Positions 17,482 through 27,698 of a stretch of 64,000 nucleotides of DNA are shown piece after piece. Where the stretch lies: the NCBI GenBank assembly GCA_964464435.1, contig CAYXGE010000002.1, forward strand, positions 1 to 64,000, in the 5' to 3' direction. Both the position numbers and the translations under genes were made by a program. Source of the stretch: CAYXGE01 sp964464435 (lineage in GTDB: Bacteria; Pseudomonadota; Gammaproteobacteria; Burkholderiales; Methylophilaceae). The notes beneath the pieces were generated by a model. The model was not told where the DNA came from, made no database searches, and worked only from the letters and a program-made list of their open reading frames with translations. Position 1 is the stretch's first letter. Every line of letters starts with the position of its first letter.

Positions 17482-18891
17482 TTAGTCATGGTACGTTAGC
17501 TGAGAAAGCAAACTGATGCTTTCTTCAAAATCTGTGCGTTCATCAATATCTTGCTGCAAAAAGGCGGCAATTTCCTGGTGTTTTAGGATTGCGATATCTA
17601 ATAGCGGGTCACTGCCTACTTCATATGCTCCAACATTAATCAGGTCAGCATTTCTTGCATATTTTGAGTAAAGTTTCTTTACTTGTAGTGCTGCGTGCTG
17701 GTGTGGCTTGTGTGTAACGCTCTGCATCACACGGCTAATCGATTGTTCAATATCAATGGCTGGATAGTGACCGCTTTCAGCTAAACTTCGGTTAAGTACA
17801 ATATGACCATCTAAAATAGCGCGGGCAGCATCCGCAATCGGGTCTTGTTGGTCATCTCCCTCAGTCAGCACAGTATAAAATGCAGTAATTGAACCTTCAC
17901 CTGCACGTCCGTTACCAGCGCGCTCTACCAATGTGGGTAGCTTTGCGAATACAGAAGGTGGATAGCCTTTAGTGGCGGGTGGTTCGCCAACCGCAAGTGC
18001 AATCTCACGTTGTGCCATGGCATAGCGTGTAAGTGAGTCCATAATGAGTAACACATGCAGGCCTTGGCTTCTAAAGTATTCAGCAATCGTGGTGGCATAG
18101 GTGGCGCCTTGTAAGCGCAGTAAAGGTGATACATCGGCAGGGGCAGCAACGACAACGGAGCGTGCCAAGCCTTCTTTGCCTAAAATTTCGTCAATAAACT
18201 CTTTTACTTCGCGACCACGTTCACCAATTAGTCCGACGACAATCACATCTGCTGTGGTGTAGCGCGCCATCATACCTAGCAATACGCTTTTACCCACACC
18301 AGAGCCAGCAAATAAACCCATACGTTGACCACGACCTACACTAAGTAGGGCGTTAATGGCTCTTATCCCTACATCTAGCACCACATCAATCGGTGCGCGC
18401 GATAGCGGATTGATTGGGCGGGCGCTCAGCGAGGCACTTTGACTGGTACTCAGTGGCCCAAGGTTATCAAGCGGTACGCCAGTAGCATCTAGTACGCGCC
18501 CTAATAGTTCCATGCCTACAGGCAGGTGACGCGCAAAGTCAGAGGCTCTTCTTCTTGGGTGGCGCACTGCATTAGGTTTAGGAATATATTCTTTAATTTC
18601 AATTGGGTATACCTTAGTGCCAGGAATAATGCCATCAATATTGCTTTGTGGCATGAGTAATAATCTATCACCATCAAAACCAACGACTTCGGCCTCTACT
18701 TTTCTGCCATCAGGTAGCGGCACACTGCAAGCGCTGCCAATGGCGAGTTTGATACCTACTGCTTCCATCACTAAACCTGTTAAGCGGGTAACTCGCCCAG
18801 AAATGTCCATGGGCTCAGTCACTTTTAAAAAATTGCCACAATCATTCAGGTAGTGTTTCCAATGTTGCTGATGTTCGGTCACGATAGACAT
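17482..18891 (-). CDS. fliI: Flagellum-specific export ATPase FliI
   Basis: FliI is the cytoplasmic hexameric ATPase that drives unloading of flagellar export substrates. The 469-aa product carries the F1-type beta-barrel start, the Walker A loop FAGSGVGKS (residues 194-202), [19 protein letters not shown], the Walker B region [20 protein letters not shown] and the ATPase signature [13 protein letters not shown]. It has full family length and lies 11 nt after fliH. Confidence 0.98.
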   Translation of the reverse strand: MSIVTEHQQHWKHYLNDCGNFLKVTEPMDISGRVTRLTGLVMEAVGIKLAIGSACSVPLPDGRKVEAEVVGFDGDRLLLMPQSNIDGIIPGTKVYPIEIKEYIPKPNAVRHPRRRASDFARHLPVGMELLGRVLDATGVPLDNLGPLSTSQSASLSARPINPLSRAPIDVVLDVGIRAINALLSVGRGQRMGLFAGSGVGKSVLLGMMARYTTADVIVVGLIGERGREVKEFIDEILGKEGLARSVVVAAPADVSPLLRLQGATYATTIAEYFRSQGLHVLLIMDSLTRYAMAQREIALAVGEPPATKGYPPSVFAKLPTLVERAGNGRAGEGSITAFYTVLTEGDDQQDPIADAARAILDGHIVLNRSLAESGHYPAIDIEQSISRVMQSVTHKPHQHAALQVKKLYSKYARNADLINVGAYEVGSDPLLDIAILKHQEIAAFLQQDIDERTDFEESISLLSQLTYHD

Positions 18892-18902
18892 GTGCCAGTA
18901 TC

Positions 18903-19601
18903 CTATTCTGTTTTGGTTGAAGAGGGGGGTACATCATCTGAAATACTGCCAACTTGCCATTCATTAGTTCTACCAAGCGCTTCACAAATTCTTTTCCAAC
19001 GTGTTTGATTAGTCGCATCAATTTCGTTACTCGCAGTTTCTACCATACAGCCGCCGCGCTCAATTTTAATATCTTCAATCACTTGCCAATTATTTTCTAG
19101 CAACTCTTCTTTTAAATGCTCGCGCACAATTGCTGCATCTTCTGGATGAAGCATCAACAGTGCGGGCTTCTCAACATAGGGGAGATAATGAATGCAATGT
19201 TGCACCAATGGTAATAGCTTATTGGGGTCAGCATTGATTGTCGTTTTAACCATGGCTTTTGCTAAATCAAGTGCAAGGTCTAAAATATCTTTTGCCATGA
19301 CTTCATCTGCAGTTTTTAGTGATGCTTGAAAAGACATGGCAATGCCTAACAGTTTCTCTTCAAGTAGTTCGTTACTAATGCGTGCTTTTTCTATGCCAGC
19401 TGCGTAACCCTCTTTTAAGCCTTTTTCAAATGCTTGTTTGCGCAGGTTTTCCAGTACTAATGTAAGCTCTGGGGACAAAGGTGTTTTTTTAGGCGCTGGC
19501 GTTGATTGTTGCTCCGTCTGCTTATCTGCTTGTTTATCAGTATTGAGTTGCCCCATTTCCCAGCGTTTGAAATCATTAGGAGAAGCCTTATCCATTATCA
19601 T
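18903..19601 (-). CDS. fliH: Flagellar assembly protein FliH
   Basis: FliH holds FliI in an inactive dimer and links it to the C-ring. The 232-aa product has a Gln/Thr-rich N-terminus, a central long helix ([20 protein letters not shown] with the family's GxxxG-like [11 protein letters not shown]) and the C-terminal domain [25 protein letters not shown] and [17 protein letters not shown]. Two ATGs, at 19601 and 19595, share the AAAGGAA ribosome site. Confidence 0.94.
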   Translation of the reverse strand: MIMDKASPNDFKRWEMGQLNTDKQADKQTEQQSTPAPKKTPLSPELTLVLENLRKQAFEKGLKEGYAAGIEKARISNELLEEKLLGIAMSFQASLKTADEVMAKDILDLALDLAKAMVKTTINADPNKLLPLVQHCIHYLPYVEKPALLMLHPEDAAIVREHLKEELLENNWQVIEDIKIERGGCMVETASNEIDATNQTRWKRICEALGRTNEWQVGSISDDVPPSSTKTE

Positions 19602-19659
19602 AAAATTCCTTTCACACGCTTAATTGATTATTTTTAAAAACTCATTCTTGCTGGCTTGC

Positions 19660-20658
19660 TTAAACATAAGCGTCATCTCCACCCTTACCACCAATCATAA
19701 TTTGTCCCTCATCAGCCAATCTTCGAACAATTTGAAGGATTTGTTTTTGTTGCGCTTCAACTTCAGATAGTTTGACTGGGCCTCTAGACTCTAAATCTTC
19801 ACGCATCATTTCAGCAGCACGAGATGACATGTTTTTGAAGATTTTCTCGCGTAAATCTGGGGTTGCACCTTTAAGCGCCAACACCAACATATCACCCTGC
19901 ACGTCGCGTAGAATGGTTTGAATGCCGCGATCGTCAATATCCATAATGTTGTCAAAGACAAACATTTCATCCATGACTTTTTGTGCAGTATCTTCATCAT
20001 AGCTTTTTAACGCTTCCATGACGGAGGTCTCATTGTCGCCACTCAAGTAGTTCATAATTTCTGCCGCAGCACTCACACCACCTAAGCTAGTTTTTTGAAT
20101 ACTTTCATTGCCGCTTAATAGTTTTGCTAAGACATCATTAAGCTCTTTTAATGCGGCAGGCTTAATACCGTCTAAAGTCGTAATTCTCAGTATCACATCA
20201 TTTCTTAGACGCTCAGTAAAAAAGCTCAATACTTCTGCCGCTTGGTCTGGTTCCAAATGGACTAAAATGGTGGCAATAATTTGTGGATGTTCATTCTTAA
20301 TAAACTCTGCAACCGACTCTGCGTCCATCCATTTCAAGCTTTCAATACCGCTAGAGTCACGCTCTTGCAAAATTCTGCTAAGAAGGTTGTTGGCTTTATC
20401 TTCACCCAATGCTTTAGTTAACACAGAGCGGATATACTCATTAGAATCAAGGCCATAAGTAGAGCTTTGTTCTGCAACTTCAATAAAATCACTTAACACC
20501 TCTTCTACGTCTTCATGCGGAATAGAGGTAAGCGTACTCATGGCCGCCCCCAACTTTTGTACTTCACGCGGGCTTAAGTGTTTCATCACTTCTGCTGCTT
20601 CTTCTTCACCTAGTGCTAGCATGAGCACAGCGCTTTTCATAATGCCACTATCAATCAT
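19660..20658 (-). CDS. fliG: Flagellar motor switch protein FliG
   Basis: FliG is the rotor protein that contacts the MotA stator and transmits switching. The 332-aa product has the N-terminal FliF-binding domain (KSAVLMLALGEEEAAEVMKH), the EHPQ motif of the middle domain (NEHPQIIATILVHLEPDQAA) and the C-terminal charged torque helix (DLREKIFKNMSSRAAEMMRE). It overlaps fliF by 4 bp, so the two are translationally coupled. Confidence 0.98.
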   Translation of the reverse strand: MIDSGIMKSAVLMLALGEEEAAEVMKHLSPREVQKLGAAMSTLTSIPHEDVEEVLSDFIEVAEQSSTYGLDSNEYIRSVLTKALGEDKANNLLSRILQERDSSGIESLKWMDAESVAEFIKNEHPQIIATILVHLEPDQAAEVLSFFTERLRNDVILRITTLDGIKPAALKELNDVLAKLLSGNESIQKTSLGGVSAAAEIMNYLSGDNETSVMEALKSYDEDTAQKVMDEMFVFDNIMDIDDRGIQTILRDVQGDMLVLALKGATPDLREKIFKNMSSRAAEMMREDLESRGPVKLSEVEAQQKQILQIVRRLADEGQIMIGGKGGDDAYV

Positions 20659-22310
20659 TTTTGGTCACCTACCCATGCAGTGACTACATTGGCTACTAAT
20701 TTGGGATTATCTTTTGCCAATTGTTTTGTCGCTTCTAAATTCTGTTGGTAGCCTCTTTGTTTGGGCGGTAAGGCCAAGGTTTGGCTGCCATCACTTAAGG
20801 TCACTAACTCACCCTCCTGGCTGGTAAGCTGGGCTGGCGGCGGTAACTCAGGTGGTGGTGGAGGTGTCACCAATTTTGTTACCATGGGTTTAAGTAGTTT
20901 TTTGTAAATCATTAATATCACAAAGATACCAATTAAATATTTCAATAAATCTTTGGCTAAATTAATGGTGGCTGGTTGTTTCCATAATGGATCTGGTTTA
21001 ATAACCTCAGGGGTTTCAGTAATAAATGAACTATTGACAACACTAATCTTATCTCCACGGGCTTCATCAAACCCCATGGCTTGCTTGGCTAAATCACTAA
21101 TCTGTGTTTTTTCAGCATCAGTGAGAGGCCTGCTGGTAGTTTTGCCATCTTTACCCACCACAGATTTATTATTAACCACCACTGCGACAGTGAGACGCTT
21201 AATATTCCCCATTGGCTGTTGCACATAGCGTACCGTTTTATCAACTTCAAAATTGGTTGTTGAATTACGTTGTGAGCTACTTGGGGTGCCATTGGCGCCG
21301 CCCGCAGCGTTAGGGTCATTACTGGTAAGTGGCGCGGTAGCTGGAGCTGGCGGCTGATTGGAAAGTGCGCCAGGCACACCGCCGTTACTTGCTGATGTAG
21401 TACTTTGAGACTCACTGGTTTGCGTGCTTCGCACCACAGTATCTTCTGGTTTTTGATTAGGTTTGTAGCTTTCTGCTGCTTGCTCAACTGTTGAAAAGTC
21501 AATTTCTGCACTGGCCTCTGCGCGCACATTATCTGCCCCAACAATCGGCGTAATAATAGACTCTACGCGTTTAGCAATCTTGTTTTGCATTTCCTCAATA
21601 TATTTTAGTTTTGATGGGTCAATTTGGTTAAGTCCATCTTGCTTTGATGTATCTGAAAGTAAATTGCCATCTTGGTCTACAATGGTGACATTGGCCGCAG
21701 GTAGTTCGGGCACACTGCTTGCCACTAAATGCACAATAGCGCTTACTTGACGCGCATCCAAGGTGCGTCCACCACGTAAATTGAGCAACACAGAGGCGGT
21801 TGGTTTGAGTTGGTCACGCACAAATACTGAGGATTTTGGAATGGCTAAATGTACGCGGGCTACATCCACAGCATCTACTGATTGAATGCTTTTCTCTAAC
21901 TCACCCTCTAGTGCACGTTGAAAATTTACTTGCTCTACAAACTGTGAAACACCAAATTTTTGGTTTTCTAATAATTCAAAACCTACGTTGCCGCCTTTAG
22001 GTAACCCTTGAGATGCAAGCTTTAAGCGTGCTTCATGTACGTGTTCAGCGGGCACTAAAATAGCACTGCCACCCTCTGAAAATTTAAATGGTACGTTCAT
22101 TTGTTCAAGTGCAGCTACAATCGCACCGCCATCTTTATCTGCATAGTTCGAAAATAACACGCGATAATCAGGCTGCTTGCTCCAAAGCCAAACCACTACC
22201 ATCACTGCTATCACTGCAGCACTGGCAGCAATTAATAGTAATTTAGAACCTATTGCGGATTTGTCAGCTTCTTGTATTGGGTTATCGCTTACTACAACAT
22301 CAGCGGCCAT
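20655..22310 (-). CDS. fliF: Flagellar MS-ring protein FliF
   Basis: FliF forms the membrane/supramembrane ring on which the motor is built. I prefer the ATG at 22310 (MAADVVVSDNPIQ) because GGAG lies about 9 nt upstream; the ATG at 22325 has no ribosome site. The 551-aa product has membrane helices near residues 23-42 and near 440-460, the ring-building YscJ/FliF domain (DYRVLFSNYADKDGGAIVAA; FVEQVNFQRALEGELEKSI; RVHLAIPKSSVFVRDQLKPT) and a proline-rich C-terminus that binds FliG. Confidence 0.97.
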   Translation of the reverse strand: MAADVVVSDNPIQEADKSAIGSKLLLIAASAAVIAVMVVVWLWSKQPDYRVLFSNYADKDGGAIVAALEQMNVPFKFSEGGSAILVPAEHVHEARLKLASQGLPKGGNVGFELLENQKFGVSQFVEQVNFQRALEGELEKSIQSVDAVDVARVHLAIPKSSVFVRDQLKPTASVLLNLRGGRTLDARQVSAIVHLVASSVPELPAANVTIVDQDGNLLSDTSKQDGLNQIDPSKLKYIEEMQNKIAKRVESIITPIVGADNVRAEASAEIDFSTVEQAAESYKPNQKPEDTVVRSTQTSESQSTTSASNGGVPGALSNQPPAPATAPLTSNDPNAAGGANGTPSSSQRNSTTNFEVDKTVRYVQQPMGNIKRLTVAVVVNNKSVVGKDGKTTSRPLTDAEKTQISDLAKQAMGFDEARGDKISVVNSSFITETPEVIKPDPLWKQPATINLAKDLLKYLIGIFVILMIYKKLLKPMVTKLVTPPPPPELPPPAQLTSQEGELVTLSDGSQTLALPPKQRGYQQNLEATKQLAKDNPKLVANVVTAWVGDQK

Positions 22311-22519
22311 ACTTCTTATCTCCATTCACATCTTGCGCATTTAAAAGGCGCTTTTTCCATAACATCCATTATCAACATTTGCTGCAATATCAATTCTCAG
22401 AAAAGAGGTTAAAACACCGCCCTTATTGGGTCTTGCCAAAATTGGCTAAATGTTAAAGTGTCACCTATGAAAAGTCCGTATTAAGTCAAGCCTTAAACGG
22501 CATTCTTAGGAGAATAGAA
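22311..22519. promoter_or_regulatory. Divergent promoter region between fliF and fliE
   Basis: About 200 non-coding bases between fliF (minus) and fliE (plus). At 22392-22407, minus strand, CTCTTTTCTGAGAATT resembles the elements upstream of fliL (3229) and the glycosylation operon (15864), again preceded by TTTTAAC. On the plus strand fliE has a good ribosome site (TTAGGAGAAT). I cannot assign a sigma factor with confidence. Confidence 0.45.
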
Positions 22520-22891
22520 ATGAGCGTAGGCGGCATAGATTCCAACCGAATACAATCCATGTTGCAACAAATGCGTGCAGCTGCACAAAAGCCAGAAATT
22601 GGGCAGGCTAACCCAATGCAACAAAAGCTAGGCGTGCAGTCTACTGGCAAACCAGCAGAATCCAGTCAAGTGAGTTTTTCGGAGGCATTGAAAGCCTCTT
22701 TAGAACAAGTCAATAATGCGCAGAAAAATGCAGAACAAATGGGTCAGCGCTTTGTGCTTGGAGACGATAAGGTGAGTTTGTCAGATGTGATGATAGAAGG
22801 ACAAAAGGCCAATATTGCGTTTCAGGCCACAGTACAAGTGCGTAACAAACTGGTGTCTGCATATCAAGATATTATGAATATGCCAGTATAG
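22520..22891 (+). CDS. fliE: Flagellar hook-basal body protein FliE
   Basis: FliE joins the MS ring to the proximal rod. The 123-aa product has the family's C-terminal half: SFSEALKASLEQVNNAQKNA, then LSDVMIEGQKANIAFQATVQVRNKLVSAYQDIM. TTAGGAGAA precedes the ATG. It is transcribed away from fliF, as in many proteobacteria. Confidence 0.97.
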   Translation: MSVGGIDSNRIQSMLQQMRAAAQKPEIGQANPMQQKLGVQSTGKPAESSQVSFSEALKASLEQVNNAQKNAEQMGQRFVLGDDKVSLSDVMIEGQKANIAFQATVQVRNKLVSAYQDIMNMPV

Positions 22892-22954
22892 CTAGAAATC
22901 AATTTTCGATTTACCGCTTGAACATGTTTTACGGTAGAATACAGGCTTTAGACT

Positions 22955-22980
22955 AAGGCGCACACGCGCCTTTGTTTTTA
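22955..22980 (+). terminator. Rho-independent terminator after fliE
   Basis: Perfect 7-bp stem AAGGCGC/GCGCCTT (22955-22961 and 22966-22972) with a 4-nt loop, followed by a T-rich run to 22980. It separates fliE from lepA. Confidence 0.75.
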
Positions 22981-22997
22981 TTGTGAAATTGCCTTAA

Positions 22998-24797
22998 ATG
23001 CCCATGAAAAACATTCGTAATTTTTCCATAATTGCCCACATTGATCACGGAAAATCTACCTTAGCAGACCGTATTATTCAGCTTTGCGGCGGCCTTTCAG
23101 ACCGCGAAATGGAAGCGCAAGTGCTTGATTCAATGGACTTAGAGCGTGAGCGTGGCATTACCATTAAAGCGCAAACCGCAGCATTGTCATACAAAGCGCT
23201 TGATGGACAAATTTACCAACTCAACTTAATTGACACCCCCGGCCATGTGGACTTTTCATATGAAGTCAGCCGCTCACTATCCGCTTGTGAAGGCGCATTA
23301 TTAGTCGTGGATGCCTCGCAAGGGGTAGAAGCGCAATCTGTTGCTAACTGCTATACCGCCATTGATTTAGGCGTAGAAGTGACGTCAGTGCTGAATAAAA
23401 TCGATCTTCCGTCTGCTGACCCAGACCGTGTAATACAAGAGATTGAGGATGTGATTGGTGTAGAAGCGCAAGATGCTGTGCGTTGTTCTGCCAAAACGGG
23501 TGAGGGCGTGCGTGATGTGTTAGAAGCGGTTGTGGCAAAAGTACCTCCGCCAAAAGGCAATCTTGACGCGCCGCTCAAGGCATTGATTATTGACTCATGG
23601 TTTGATAATTATGTGGGTGTGGTGATGTTAGTGCGTGTAGTAGATGGCGTACTAAAACCCAAAGATAAAATCAAGTTGATGGCAACGCGTGCTGTGCATT
23701 TGTGCGAGCAGGTGGGCGTATTTACCCCTAAATCGGTACAAAAAACGGCACTGTCAGCAGGTGAGGTTGGCTTTGTGATTGCGGGTATTAAAGAACTCAC
23801 CAGTGCAAAAGTGGGGGATACTGTGACCCTGGCGGATAAACCCGCGACTGAGGCGTTGCCTGGATTTAAAGAAGTCCAACCGCAGGTGTTTGCAGGGTTG
23901 TATCCAGTAGAGTCTAACCAGTTTGAAGCGCTACGTGATGCGCTCGAAAAGCTACGTCTGAATGATGCTTCATTGCAATTTGAGCCAGAAAACTCAACTG
24001 CTTTGGGTTTTGGTTTCCGTTGCGGCTTTTTAGGTTTATTGCACATGGAGATTGTGCAAGAGCGCTTAGAGCGCGAATACGATATGGATTTGATTACCAC
24101 CGCACCAACGGTAGTCTATGAATTGCTTCTTAAAAACGGTGAGGTGGTACAAATTGAAAATCCATCACGCTTGCCTGAGCCATCACGGATAGAAGAGATT
24201 CGTGAGCCGATGATTAATGTCAACTTGCTGATGCCGCAAGATTATGTAGGCCCTGTGATGACCTTATGTAATGGCAAGCGTGGAGTACAGCGCAATATGC
24301 AGTACATGGGACGTCAAGTGATGTTGAGTTACGAAATGCCGCTTAACGAGGTGGTATTAGATTTTTTTGATAAATTAAAATCTGTGTCTCGTGGTTATGC
24401 TTCAATGGATTATGAATTTTTAGAATTTAGAGCAGCAGACCTCGTTAAACTTGATATTATGGTGAATGGTGAGCGTGTGGATGCGCTTTCACTGATTGTG
24501 CATCGCAGTAATAGCTTGTATCGTGGTCGTCAACTTTGCAGCAAAATGCGTGAGTTAATTCCGCGTCAAATGTTTGATGTGGCGGTGCAGGCTTCTATAG
24601 GTGCCAATATCATTGCCCGTGAAACGGTAAAAGCCATGCGTAAAAACGTATTGGCTAAATGTTATGGTGGCGATATTACCCGCAAGAAGAAACTGCTAGA
24701 GAAGCAAAAAGAAGGTAAGAAGCGAATGAAACAAGTGGGCAATGTTGAAATTCCACAAGAAGCGTTTTTAGCTATTTTGAAAGTAGAAGATAAATAA
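22998..24797 (+). CDS. lepA: Translation factor LepA (elongation factor 4)
   Basis: LepA is a ribosome-bound GTPase related to EF-G that acts on stalled or initiating ribosomes. The 599-aa product has the G1 motif AHIDHGKST, the switch element [18 protein letters not shown] (G3), NKIDLP (G4), EF-G-like domains, and the LepA-specific C-terminal domain ([20 protein letters not shown]). Start at 22998 or two codons later. It heads a plus-strand run in which the next gene starts 1 nt after its stop. Confidence 0.98.
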   Translation: MPMKNIRNFSIIAHIDHGKSTLADRIIQLCGGLSDREMEAQVLDSMDLERERGITIKAQTAALSYKALDGQIYQLNLIDTPGHVDFSYEVSRSLSACEGALLVVDASQGVEAQSVANCYTAIDLGVEVTSVLNKIDLPSADPDRVIQEIEDVIGVEAQDAVRCSAKTGEGVRDVLEAVVAKVPPPKGNLDAPLKALIIDSWFDNYVGVVMLVRVVDGVLKPKDKIKLMATRAVHLCEQVGVFTPKSVQKTALSAGEVGFVIAGIKELTSAKVGDTVTLADKPATEALPGFKEVQPQVFAGLYPVESNQFEALRDALEKLRLNDASLQFEPENSTALGFGFRCGFLGLLHMEIVQERLEREYDMDLITTAPTVVYELLLKNGEVVQIENPSRLPEPSRIEEIREPMINVNLLMPQDYVGPVMTLCNGKRGVQRNMQYMGRQVMLSYEMPLNEVVLDFFDKLKSVSRGYASMDYEFLEFRAADLVKLDIMVNGERVDALSLIVHRSNSLYRGRQLCSKMRELIPRQMFDVAVQASIGANIIARETVKAMRKNVLAKCYGGDITRKKKLLEKQKEGKKRMKQVGNVEIPQEAFLAILKVEDK

Positions 24798-24798
24798 G

Positions 24799-25545
24799 AT
24801 GATGTTTGCATTGTTTATGGTAGTGTTTTTGGCGGTATCTGGCGCAATTTGGCTATTGGATATTGCTGTGTTGCGCAAGAAGCGAGCAGATGGCCAGCCT
24901 GAGCCGATGCTAGTAGAGTATGCAAAAAGCTTCTTTCCCGTTATTTTGCTGGTATTTATCATTCGTTCATTTATCGTTGAGCCGTTTAAAATCCCCTCAG
25001 GGTCTATGATGCCAACCTTATTGGCAGGCGATTTTATTTTAGTTAACAAATATACCTATGGCTTACGTGTGCCTATTCTAAATAATACTTTTATTGAGAT
25101 GGGCAAACCAAAACGCGGCGATGTGTTTGTTTTTCATTATCCACCAGATCCATCCATAGATTATATTAAAAGGGTAGTGGGTGTACCTGGTGACAAAATT
25201 GCCTATAAAGACAAGCAGCTATATATTAATGGTCAAAAATTAGAAACCCAGTTAGTGGGTGACTATGAATATGAAGGCCCAGGTTTAAATTTAATTAAAG
25301 CCAAACGTTCACACGAAAAACTGGGTGAAATGGCGCATGATATTCTGATAGAACCCAATGCGATGGTGATTGATGGTGAGGTTGAAGTGCCCGCTGGACA
25401 TTATTTTGCTATGGGGGATAATCGCGATAACAGTCGCGATAGCCGTTTTTGGGGGTTTGTTCCAGAGAAAAATTTAGTCGGCCGTGCATTTTTTATATGG
25501 TTTAATTTTGATAATTTCAGTAGGATAGGCAATAAAATTCAATAG
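24799..25545 (+). CDS. lepB: Signal peptidase I
   Basis: Membrane serine protease that removes signal peptides from exported proteins. The 248-aa product has two N-terminal membrane segments (about 2-21 and 46-60), the catalytic Ser69 in IPSGSMMPTLLAGD, the catalytic Lys124 in YIKRVVGVPGDKI, and the conserved GHYFAMGDNRDNSRDSRFWG block. lepA-lepB-rnc-era is the standard bacterial order. Confidence 0.98.
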   Translation: MMFALFMVVFLAVSGAIWLLDIAVLRKKRADGQPEPMLVEYAKSFFPVILLVFIIRSFIVEPFKIPSGSMMPTLLAGDFILVNKYTYGLRVPILNNTFIEMGKPKRGDVFVFHYPPDPSIDYIKRVVGVPGDKIAYKDKQLYINGQKLETQLVGDYEYEGPGLNLIKAKRSHEKLGEMAHDILIEPNAMVIDGEVEVPAGHYFAMGDNRDNSRDSRFWGFVPEKNLVGRAFFIWFNFDNFSRIGNKIQ

Positions 25546-25554
25546 GAGCCTAAC

Positions 25555-25917
25555 ATGCAAAAACAAATGCAAAAGCAACAAGGGATGACATTTATTGGTT
25601 TAGTGCTGATGATCGCTATGATTGTATTTGTAGCAGTCATAGGTATGAAAGTATTGCCTTATTATGCTGAGCACATGACCATTAAGAAAATATTACATAC
25701 AGTTGCTGAAGATAATGTAGGTAAACCTAAATCTGCTATCCAAGAGGCCTTTAGAAAAGCAGCGAGTATCGACGATATTAAAAGTATTGATAAAACAGAC
25801 TTAGAAATTTCTAGTACCGATGCAGGTACAGTCATTTCCACTGAATATCAAGTGGTCGTGCCTTTATTTGCCAATGTGAGTGCATTGCTTGATTTTACAG
25901 CCTCATCTGATGAGTAA
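25555..25917 (+). CDS. DUF4845 family membrane protein
   Basis: A 120-aa protein with one N-terminal membrane helix in a pilin-like context (GMTFIGLVLMIAMIVFVAVIG) followed by a periplasmic domain. This family is regularly found between lepB and rnc in betaproteobacteria and has no established function. Good ribosome site (TAGGAG). After merging the duplicated 55 bp at the neighbouring gap, its stop lies only 17 nt before the rnc start. Confidence 0.88.
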   Translation: MQKQMQKQQGMTFIGLVLMIAMIVFVAVIGMKVLPYYAEHMTIKKILHTVAEDNVGKPKSAIQEAFRKAASIDDIKSIDKTDLEISSTDAGTVISTEYQVVVPLFANVSALLDFTASSDE

Positions 25918-25953
25918 GCATCCTTAGCTAGTTCATGAGGCAAGATGCTTTAT
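25899..25953 (+). repeat. Left copy of a 55-bp duplication flanking a scaffold gap (assembly overlap)
   Basis: Bases 25899-25953 are identical to 26054-26108 on the other side of the N run. Each copy contains the end of the DUF4845 gene and the start of rnc. 55 is a common assembler k-mer size, so the two contigs most likely share their ends and the gap is false. Confidence 0.9.
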
Positions 25954-26053
25954 NNNNNNNNNNNNNNNNNNNNNNNNNNNNNNNNNNNNNNNNNNNNNNN
26001 NNNNNNNNNNNNNNNNNNNNNNNNNNNNNNNNNNNNNNNNNNNNNNNNNNNNN
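25954..26053. other. Scaffold gap (100 N), probably spurious
   Basis: 100 N between two identical 55-bp ends. Deleting the N run and one copy restores a normal DUF4845-rnc junction, so nothing appears to be missing. Confidence 0.9.
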
Positions 26054-26108
26054 AGCCTCATCTGATGAGTAAGCATCCTTAGCTAGTTCATGAGGCAAGA
26101 TGCTTTAT
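26054..26108 (+). repeat. Right copy of the 55-bp duplication
   Basis: Identical to 25899-25953 (see that entry). It includes the rnc start codon at 26090. Confidence 0.9.
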
Positions 26109-26779
26109 TGACAAGCGGTCTATCAAGGCAGCTCGCTTACCAATTTAAAAATAGTCAACTTCTTACGCAGGCGCTCACACATCGAAGCCATACTGGTGCA
26201 AACAACGAGCGCCTTGAGTTTTTAGGCGATGGTATTTTAAATTTTATTATTGCCAACCAGCTTTATCAGCAGTTTCCAAAGTTAGCAGAAGGTGATTTAA
26301 GCCGTTTGCGAGCGCATTTAGTCAAAGAACCTACTTTAAGTGAATTAGCTATTAAGCTTAACTTAGGTGAATCATTAAGATTAGGTGAAGGCGAGCTTAA
26401 AAGTGCAGGCTGGCGCAGACCTTCTGTATTGGCAGATGCTCTAGAAGCCATTATTGGTGCGGTGTTTCTCGATGGCGGTTTTGAGTCTGCTGAAGCTTTG
26501 GTGATACGCTTATATCAACCGTTATTAGCAGAGCTAAACCCCAAAAATATTGGTAAAGACCCTAAGTCCTTATTACAAGAGTATCTACAAAGTCGCAAAG
26601 CAGATTTGCCTAATTATCAAGTATTAGCCATTGAAGGTGAGGCGCATAATCAGTTATTTAAAGTTACTTGTGAAATCAACAAATATCACATCAAAACACA
26701 AGGCGAGGGCACCAGTCGGCGAATTGCAGAGCAACAAGCGGCGCAACTCGCATTTGAACTTATGACCAAGGAAAAGTAA
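26090..26779 (+). CDS. rnc: Ribonuclease III
   Basis: Double-stranded-RNA endonuclease that processes rRNA and some mRNAs. The 229-aa product has the nuclease signature NERLEFLGDGIL (acidic catalytic residues E40, E43 and D47), the second acidic site ADALEAIIGAVFLDGG, and a C-terminal dsRNA-binding domain (PKSLLQEYLQSRKADLPNYQ; GEGTSRRIAEQQAAQLAFEL). The start ATG falls inside the duplicated 55 bp at the gap. Confidence 0.97.
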   Translation: MRQDALLTSGLSRQLAYQFKNSQLLTQALTHRSHTGANNERLEFLGDGILNFIIANQLYQQFPKLAEGDLSRLRAHLVKEPTLSELAIKLNLGESLRLGEGELKSAGWRRPSVLADALEAIIGAVFLDGGFESAEALVIRLYQPLLAELNPKNIGKDPKSLLQEYLQSRKADLPNYQVLAIEGEAHNQLFKVTCEINKYHIKTQGEGTSRRIAEQQAAQLAFELMTKEK

Positions 26780-26780
26780 T

Positions 26781-27674
26781 ATGAGCCAATCAGGCGAAGC
26801 ATTTCATTGTGGCACTATTGCCATTGTCGGGCGTCCCAATGTAGGTAAATCTACATTGCTTAATCACATACTCGGCATGAAACTCAGCATCACCTCACGC
26901 AAAGCGCAGACTACGCGTCATCGTCTGTTGGGGATACACACCACGGCAGATACACAGTATTTATTTGTCGATACGCCTGGGTTTCAACAAAAACACATTA
27001 ATAAATTAAACAAAACCCTCAATAAAACGGTCACACAAGTGATTAGTGAGGTGGACGTTATTTTGTTTGTGGTTGAACCTACCTATTTAAGTGATGCGGA
27101 TCGCAAAGTGTTGAGCTTATTGCCGCAAGACTTACCAGTATTGTTGGTGGTGAATAAAGCGGATCTCATGGAAGACAAAGGTAAGTTATTGCCATTAATC
27201 AATGAGTTTTCTAGCGAGTTTAAATTTGCAGAAATTGTACCGATTAGCGCTAAAAAAGACCTCAATATTGAGGAGCTGTTACGCTCGGTGCGACAGTATT
27301 TACCAGAACAGCCTGCTATTTACGGTGAAGATGAACTGACTGATAAAAACGAGCGCTTTTTAGCGGCAGAACTCATTCGTGAAAAAGTATTTAGATTGTT
27401 AGGTGATGAAGTACCGTATTCAGTGGCAGTTGAGATTGAACAATTTACAACAGAGGGTAAATTACGCCGTATTCATGCTGCTATTATCGTGGATAAAGAC
27501 AGCCAAAAGCCGATGATTATTGGTAAATCTGGCGCTAAACTCAAACAAATTTCTACAGAAGCCAGAACGGATATGGAAAAATTGTTTGGGGGTAAAGTTT
27601 GGCTAGAAACATGGGTGAAAGTGAAAGGTGGCTGGGCAGATGATGATAGGGCGCTTAAGTCACTAGGTTATTAA
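26781..27674 (+). CDS. era: GTPase Era
   Basis: Essential GTPase that binds 16S rRNA and matures the 30S subunit. The 297-aa product has the G1 loop GRPNVGKST near residues 17-25, DTPGF (G3), NKAD (G4), and a C-terminal KH domain with IVDKDSQKPMIIGKSGAKLK. It starts 1 nt after the rnc stop. Confidence 0.98.
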   Translation: MSQSGEAFHCGTIAIVGRPNVGKSTLLNHILGMKLSITSRKAQTTRHRLLGIHTTADTQYLFVDTPGFQQKHINKLNKTLNKTVTQVISEVDVILFVVEPTYLSDADRKVLSLLPQDLPVLLVVNKADLMEDKGKLLPLINEFSSEFKFAEIVPISAKKDLNIEELLRSVRQYLPEQPAIYGEDELTDKNERFLAAELIREKVFRLLGDEVPYSVAVEIEQFTTEGKLRRIHAAIIVDKDSQKPMIIGKSGAKLKQISTEARTDMEKLFGGKVWLETWVKVKGGWADDDRALKSLGY

Positions 27675-27698
27675 ATTGGGCTACTAAACTCACTTGAT

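Noticed and set aside
22450..22490. Sigma-28-like promoter upstream of fliE (TAAAGTGT, then CCGTATT)
   Set aside because: The -35 half is fair, but the -10 half and spacing do not fit TAAA-N15-GCCGATAA, and fliE is not usually a late gene.
25899..26108. 55-bp direct repeat as a target-site duplication or recombination site
   Set aside because: The copies abut a 100-N gap on both sides and contain the same gene junction, which fits a contig overlap better than any biological repeat.
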